Below are positions 58,901 to 64,000 of a stretch of DNA of 64,000 bases, in pieces. Position 1 is the stretch's first letter. Every line of letters starts with the position of its first letter. The notes under the pieces are model-generated. The model saw only the letters and a program-made list of their open reading frames with translations, was not told where the DNA came from and made no database searches. This stretch comes from Chlorocebus sabaeus. Its lineage: Eukaryota > Chordata > Mammalia > Primates > Cercopithecidae. The translations under genes were made by a program, and so were the position numbers. The DNA lies in contig NC_132912.1 of the NCBI RefSeq assembly GCF_047675955.1, forward strand, positions 15,226,500-15,290,499, written 5' to 3'.

Positions 58901-59207
58901 TTTTTTGTTTGTTTTGTTTTTGTTTGAGACAGAGTTTCACTCTTGTTGCCCAGGCTGGAGTGCCATGGCACGATCTTGGCTCACTGCAACCTCTGCTTCC
59001 CAGGTTCAAGCAATTCTCCTGCCTCAGCTCCCCGAGTAGATGGGATTACAGGTGCCCACCAGCACGCTGGCTAATTTTTGTATTTTTAGTAGAGACGGGG
59101 TTTCACTGTATTGGCCAGCCTGGTCTTGAACTCCTGACCTCAAGTGATCCACCCTTCTCGGCCTCCCAAAGTGCTGGGATTATAGGTGTGAGCCACTGTG
59201 CCCAGCC
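58901..59207 (-). mobile_element. Alu
   Basis: Full-length reverse AluS type with an interrupted T tract. Confidence 0.93.
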
Positions 59208-59275
59208 TAGAGTGTTTTATTATGCAGTAATAACTAATCAACATACAGAAAAACAAAGACCAAAAGAAATCCTTA

Positions 59276-59568
59276 GGCCGGGCAGAGTGGCTCACGCCTA
59301 TAATCCCAGCACTTTGGGAGGCTGAGGCAGGTGGATCACGAGGTCAGGAGATCGAGACCATCCTGGCTAACATGGTGAAAACCTGTCTCTACCAAAGATA
59401 CAAAAAATTAGCCGGGAGTGGTGGTGGCCACCTGTAGTCCCAGCTGCTCGGGAGGGTGAGCCACGAGAATGGCCTGAACCCAGGAGGCGGAGTTTACAGT
59501 GAGCCGAGATCACACTACTGCACTCCAGCCTGGGTGACAAAGAAAGACTGTCTCAAAAAAAAAAAAGG
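59276..59568 (+). mobile_element. AluY-type element with perfect target-site duplication
   Basis: AAAGAAATCCTTA at 59263-59275 and 59569-59581; GAGATCGAGACCATCCTGGC present. Confidence 0.95.
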
Positions 59569-59581
59569 AAAGAAATCCTTA

Positions 59582-60669
59582 AAGATCCTCATTTTGTTAC
59601 TATCACGATCACTATCTGTATACCTGGGTATGTCTGAAAAAGACTCAGGCCAAACCATTAGTTTGTACTTTCTATTCTGGGTTCACAAAAGCAAAGCCCC
59701 TTGCTTTTGGGATACACTGGCTATTCTTGCTAGCTAGTTTGCTTTAGAGTCGTGTTTGGCTGGATTTTATTTTATTTTTTAAGTGACTCCATTTCTTTTT
59801 AATTTTTGAGGAACCCTATCACTACCCTGCACCTTTTGCAACTGTGCATTGGAGAAGCTTTTCTCGTGGTCACTGTGAGGGTAATTTTCACTTCCTGTTG
59901 CTTGGTATTCTGCTAAAAGGTTTTCGTACTTGTTCAAACCAGCAGGTTGGTGCCACAGTGAGTATTGCAGATCAGCTGCCTTTCAGAATTTCACAGTTGG
60001 TGAGTCTGTGTTTTGTCCCCATAGGACAAGTTGGGGCTTGTGGGTGATGCCAAGGAAAATTCTAGAGGAACCAGAATGATGCCACAGCAGATTGGAAGTA
60101 TGTGTTCATTTAGGAGCTGCAAGGTGCCTCCATTCTATAAATAGGGTCACCTTGAAACTGCACTGCTCGCCAAACTCCTTAAATGTGTTCAGGCTTTCCC
60201 CACAAGTACATCACTGGATAGTTTATTGCCAAAGTTAATTCGTTCTTTGATTGATAAGGATAATATATTCCGGAAGTACACTCTCACTGGACATTTTTAC
60301 TCGCAGTAGAAATACTAAAGGAGGCAAAAGGATCTGTTCTAGTCTGTCCACAATTAGAGCTTCTGTCCCTTTCTGGAAGAAAGGATGGAGGAGAAAGTAA
60401 CTGGTGAAGAAAGTGAGGGCAGTAGGTAAAGAAGAGGAAGGAGATAGAGAAAAATCAGGAAAGGTAGGAGGAAACAAAGGCAGGGCAGAGGTGAGCACCA
60501 GCTGTATACACGCCAAGGGCTGCAGCAGCCTCCAGATGCTGTGTGTCCCTGCATCCAAGCTCTACCGCTCTTTTCAGCAGCACTGCTTGGAAAATTCTTC
60601 CATAGCAATCGGAGCATGTTCATCCCCTGACTTAGAAACGACGTGACTCCCAGTTGCGTTCTACATCAA
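59582..60669. other. Unique intergenic sequence
   Basis: No gene or repeat recognised. Confidence 0.4.
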
Positions 60670-61022
60670 GTCAAATCCCCCTAGGTTGGTATTCAAGGCC
60701 TTTCACACCATAACCTCACCGTACCTCTGGTCTTAGCTCTGACCTAAGCCTCTCCAGGCCCTCCATATGCCCCGGTCTCCCTTCCTTGTCTCTGGAGGCA
60801 CCAGGTCCTTGAATGCCCTTTCCTTACTCCCTGCCATCACTAAGGACACAGCTCCTGCGTTGTCTCCCCTGCCGAGGGTTTATACGTTTGCCATCATCCC
60901 GGCACTAGCCCAGCAGTTCCTGAAGAATCATACGTCATGTGCTTCTCTCTGTATCTCCATCACCCAAACAGTGCCTGAAACAAAGAGGACCCTTCATAAG
61001 AGCTATAGAATGAATGAATGAA
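60670..61022 (+). mobile_element. L2
   Basis: TTCAAGGCCTTTCACACCAT, CAGTGCCTGAAACAAAGAGG and a final GAATGAATGAATGAA follow the L2 3' region. Confidence 0.75.
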
Positions 61023-61075
61023 TCTATGACACTCCTTTTTTCCCTGCTTGCCAGCCCAATATCTTTTTAAAGCTG

Positions 61076-61382
61076 TTTTTTAATTTAATTTTTATTATTT
61101 GAGATGGGGTCTCACTCTGTCACCCAGGCTGAAGTGCAGTGACTCAGTCTCAGCTCACTTCAATCTCTGCTCCCAGGTTCAAGCAGTTCTCCCACTTTAC
61201 CCTCCTGAGTAAGTGGGACTACAGGCATGTGCCACCACACCTGGCTAATTTTTGTAATTTTTGGTAGAGGCAGGGCTTTACCATGTTGGCCAGGCTGGTC
61301 TCAAACTCCTGACCTCAAGTGATCTGCCCACCTCAGCCTCCCAAAGGGCTGGGATTACAGGCATGAGCCACGGCACCCAGCC
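61076..61382 (-). mobile_element. Alu
   Basis: Full-length reverse Alu flanked by AGCTGTTTTTT repeats. Confidence 0.92.
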
Positions 61383-61410
61383 TTAGCTGTTTTTTTAAAA
61401 TTAAAAACAT

Positions 61411-61524
61411 ATTTTTTTGAGACAGGGTCTCTAGCCTGTTGCCCAGGCTAGAGTTCAGTGGCAGAATCCCAGCTTACTGCAGCCTCAAACTCCTGGGCTC
61501 AAGAGATCTTTCCGCCTCAACCTA
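61411..61524 (-). mobile_element. Alu monomer fragment
   Basis: One reverse arm (GAGACAGGGTCTCTAGCCTG to TTTCCGCCTCAACC), old. Confidence 0.8.
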
Positions 61525-61539
61525 AAGTTGTTTTTAATG

Positions 61540-61972
61540 AGCACCTAATAATATAGCCCATAGAATTTATGGGCTGTGGTGTGATATTTCGATACATACA
61601 TACAATGTGTAATGATCAAATCAGAGTAATTAGCCAAAAAAATCACTGCAAACATTTATCCTTTCTTTGCGTTAGAAACATTGAAAACCCTCTCTTCTAG
61701 TTATTTCAAAATACACAATAAATTGTTAACTATTATGCCCCTATAGTGCTATAGAACACTAGAATTTATTCCTCCTATCCAGCTGTAATTTTGTATCCAT
61801 TAACCAACCTCTCTAGTCACCCTCCCCACTTTCCTTCCTAGCCACTAGTAACCACTGCTCTACTTTGACCTTCATGAGATCAATTTTTTTAGCTTCCACA
61901 CGAGTAAGAACATGAAGAATTTATCCTCCTGTGCCTGCTTTATTTCACTTAACATAATGTCCTCCAGGACAC
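61540..61972 (-). mobile_element. L1 3' UTR (L1M type)
   Basis: Reverse L1 3' end: TGTGTAATGATCAAATCAGAG and TGCCCCTATAGTGCTATAGAA are complements of the usual L1M 3' UTR. Confidence 0.75.
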
Positions 61973-62279
61973 TTTTTTTTTTTTTTTTGGAGACAGGTCT
62001 CACTCTGTCACCCAGGCTGGCATGCAGTGGCGTGATCATGGCTTAATGCAGTCTCTACCTCCTGTACTCAAGCGATCCTTCTGCCTCAGCCTCCAGAGCA
62101 GCTGGAACTACAGGCACGCACCACCACATCCAGCTAATTTTAAAAATTATTAATACTTTATAGAGACAGGGTCTCTCTGTGTTCCTCAGGCTGGTCTCCA
62201 ACTCCTGGGTTCGAGCAGTCCTCCCACCTTGGCCTCCCAAAGTGCTAGAATTATAGGTGTGAGCCACTGTACATGGCTC
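61973..62279 (-). mobile_element. Alu
   Basis: Full-length reverse, AluJ/S type. Confidence 0.9.
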
Positions 62280-62518
62280 AGGACCTTTTATTAGTCTAGT
62301 TGCAGAAGTATTCCGACACAATTTCTCCTTACCATAGATTTTCATAAAAACTCAAAGTACAGTGATAGGAAGGAGAGATACAGTTTTAGTTGTTTCTTCT
62401 AAAAACAGAGATTTCTTCCAGGAATTATATGGGAGCACACGGTTGTTCACACTCCTTCAAAAACAAAATATGTGACAGTTAAAGAGAAAAGAAAACCTGA
62501 CTAAAAAGCAAAAGAAAA

Positions 62519-62829
62519 GCCGGGTGCAGTGGCTCACACCTGTCATCCCAGCACATTGGGAGGCTGAGGCAGGAGGATTGCTTGAGCCCAGGCATTTGAG
62601 ACAAGCTTGGGCCATGTGGTGAGACCTCATCTCTACAAAAAATAAAACTAAAAAATTTGCTAGGTGTGGGGGTGCATGCCTGTAGTCCCAGCTACTAGGG
62701 AGGCTGTGGCAGGAGAATCACTTGAACCCAGGAGGTGCAGGTTGCAGTGAGCCAAGATTGCACCACTGCACTCCAGCCTGGGTGACAGAGTGAGACTACG
62801 TCCCACCCTCCCCCCCGCCCCCCAAAAAA
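62519..62829 (+). mobile_element. Alu with C-rich tail
   Basis: Full length; the tail is a mix of C runs and A (about 62802-62829). Confidence 0.9.
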
Positions 62830-63655
62830 AGCTTTTATCCAAAAGTCAGGCAATAACAAATGCTGGTGAGGATGTGGAAAAAAGGGAACACTTGTACACT
62901 GTTGGTGGAAATGTGAATTAGTATAGTCACTATGGAGAACACTTTGGAAGTTCCTCAAAAAACTGAAAATAGACCCACTATACGATCCAGCAATCCCACT
63001 GCTGAGTATATACCCCAAAGAAAGGAAATCAGTATATCAAAGAGATAGCTGCACTCCCATGTTTATTGCAACACAATAGCCAAGATTTCGAAGCAACCTC
63101 AGTGCCCGTTTACCGACGAATAAAAAAAATGTGGTATATATACACAATGGAGTACTATTCAGCCATAAAAAAGAATGAGATCCAGTCATTTGCAACAACA
63201 TGGATGGAACTAGAGGTTATTATGTTAAGTGAAACATGCCAGGCACAGAAAGACAAACTTCGCGTGTTCTCACCTATTTGTGGGATCTAAAAATCAAAAC
63301 AATTAAACTCATGGAGAGAGAGAGTAGAAGCATGGTTACCAGAGACCGGGAAGGGTGGGGGGAGTTGGGGGAAAGAAGGGATGGTTAATGGATATAAAAT
63401 ATAGTCAGAAGGAATTAATAAGATCTAGTATTTACTAGCACAACAGGGTGACTATAGTCAATAATTGTACATTTTAAAAAACCTAAAAGAGTATAATTTG
63501 ATTGTAACATAAAGGATAAATGCTTGAGATGGATGCCCCTTTTAGGCTGATGTGATTATTACACGTTGTGTGTCCGCATCAAAATATCTCATGTAACTCA
63601 TAAATATATGTACCTACTATGTGCTTACAGAAATTAAAAATTAAAGGAAATAAAG
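62830..63655 (+). mobile_element. L1 3' end (ORF2 C-terminus and 3' UTR)
   Basis: Sense L1MA/PB-type: GGTGAGGATGTGGAAAAAAG, ATCCAGCAATCCCACTGCTG and GGTGACTATAGTCAATAATT, ending in an A-rich 3' end. An ORF2 C-terminal stretch (WYIYTMEYYSAIKKNEIQSF) is readable at 63129-63188; the frame is broken elsewhere. Confidence 0.9.
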
Positions 63656-64000
63656 AAAATTTTCCTCATAAAATACTAAGGGAAAAATCCAAAAAATGTA
63701 AAAAATCAACCACGCAAACCCTAAACTCACTAAGGAAAAAATAAACTACTCCTTTATCTGAACTTGATCAATTCAGGTTAACGAAAGTTCAGGAGTTCTG
63801 AGCTGCAAATCCACACTTCACCGGGTTCAGCTTCCTAAAGGGCCAAGTTCCAGGAGGAAGCTCTCCCTAGAAGCCAGGAGAAGGGAAATTGTATTTTGGG
63901 AAGGGTAGTTCCATCCGATCTACAGCCAAACCGGCCACTTGCAAAATCTGGAACAAGCAGCAATTCTCTGGTCTCAGGTCACAGCAAAAAATCCTTGCAA
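63656..64000. other. Unique intergenic sequence
   Basis: No gene or repeat recognised. Confidence 0.4.

Noticed and set aside
62835..63655. Active L1 at the right end
   Set aside because: Only the 3' part of ORF2 and the 3' UTR remain, with broken frames; no 5' UTR or ORF1.

Overview
The window is primate genomic DNA, human or a close relative. About 50 Alu elements (AluJ, AluS and AluY types) and several L1, MIR, L2, MaLR and ERV LTR remnants fill most of it. There are no operons and no long genes without introns. A few residues in the recovered protein differ from the human protein as I remember it, so a non-human catarrhine (an Old World monkey or ape) is possible.

The one protein-coding gene I can support is NMT2 (glycylpeptide N-tetradecanoyltransferase 2), on the minus strand. 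Nine coding exons lie at 55994-56103, 27874-28009, 21670-21814, 19657-19775, 19465-19556, 19229-19345, 16612-16782, 14823-14931 and 6096-6266. Each junction has GT/AG signals. The reading phases join into one 1170-nt frame of 390 codons. The family is about 498 residues long, so the last ~108 residues, including the second NMT signature and the C-terminal carboxylate, lie left of base 1. Exon 1 sits in a CpG island (about 55300-56560), and a 71-78 bp GC-box minisatellite lies just upstream of it. Intron 1 is 28 kb, whereas introns 4 and 5 are only about 100 and 119 bp.

Layout. 1-6095 is intron 9, with an old L1 and Alus. 6096-14931 holds exons 9 and 8 and a long intron 8 with MER2, hAT, MIR and MaLR-like remnants. 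16612-21814 holds exons 7 to 3, with an inverted Alu pair about 110 bp upstream of exon 7. 21815-27873 is intron 2, with a near-pure purine tract of about 800 bp (counting a nested Alu) and a solo MLT2-type LTR carrying an expanded TATC array. 28010-55993 is intron 1. It holds a 1.5-kb CAC/CAT array with a higher-order period, a PPIA retrocopy, an ERVK-type solo LTR inserted inside a MaLR LTR, and many Alus. 56104-64000 is the promoter and intergenic upstream flank, with an NDUFA4 retrocopy at 58243-58673 and an L1 3' end at 62830-63655.

I found no previously undescribed multi-gene system. The most unusual signals are repeat architectures (promoter GC-box minisatellite, CAC/CAT array, purine tract, TATC array, trimeric Alu, nested LTRs) and two retrocopies whose parental reading frames are still open.
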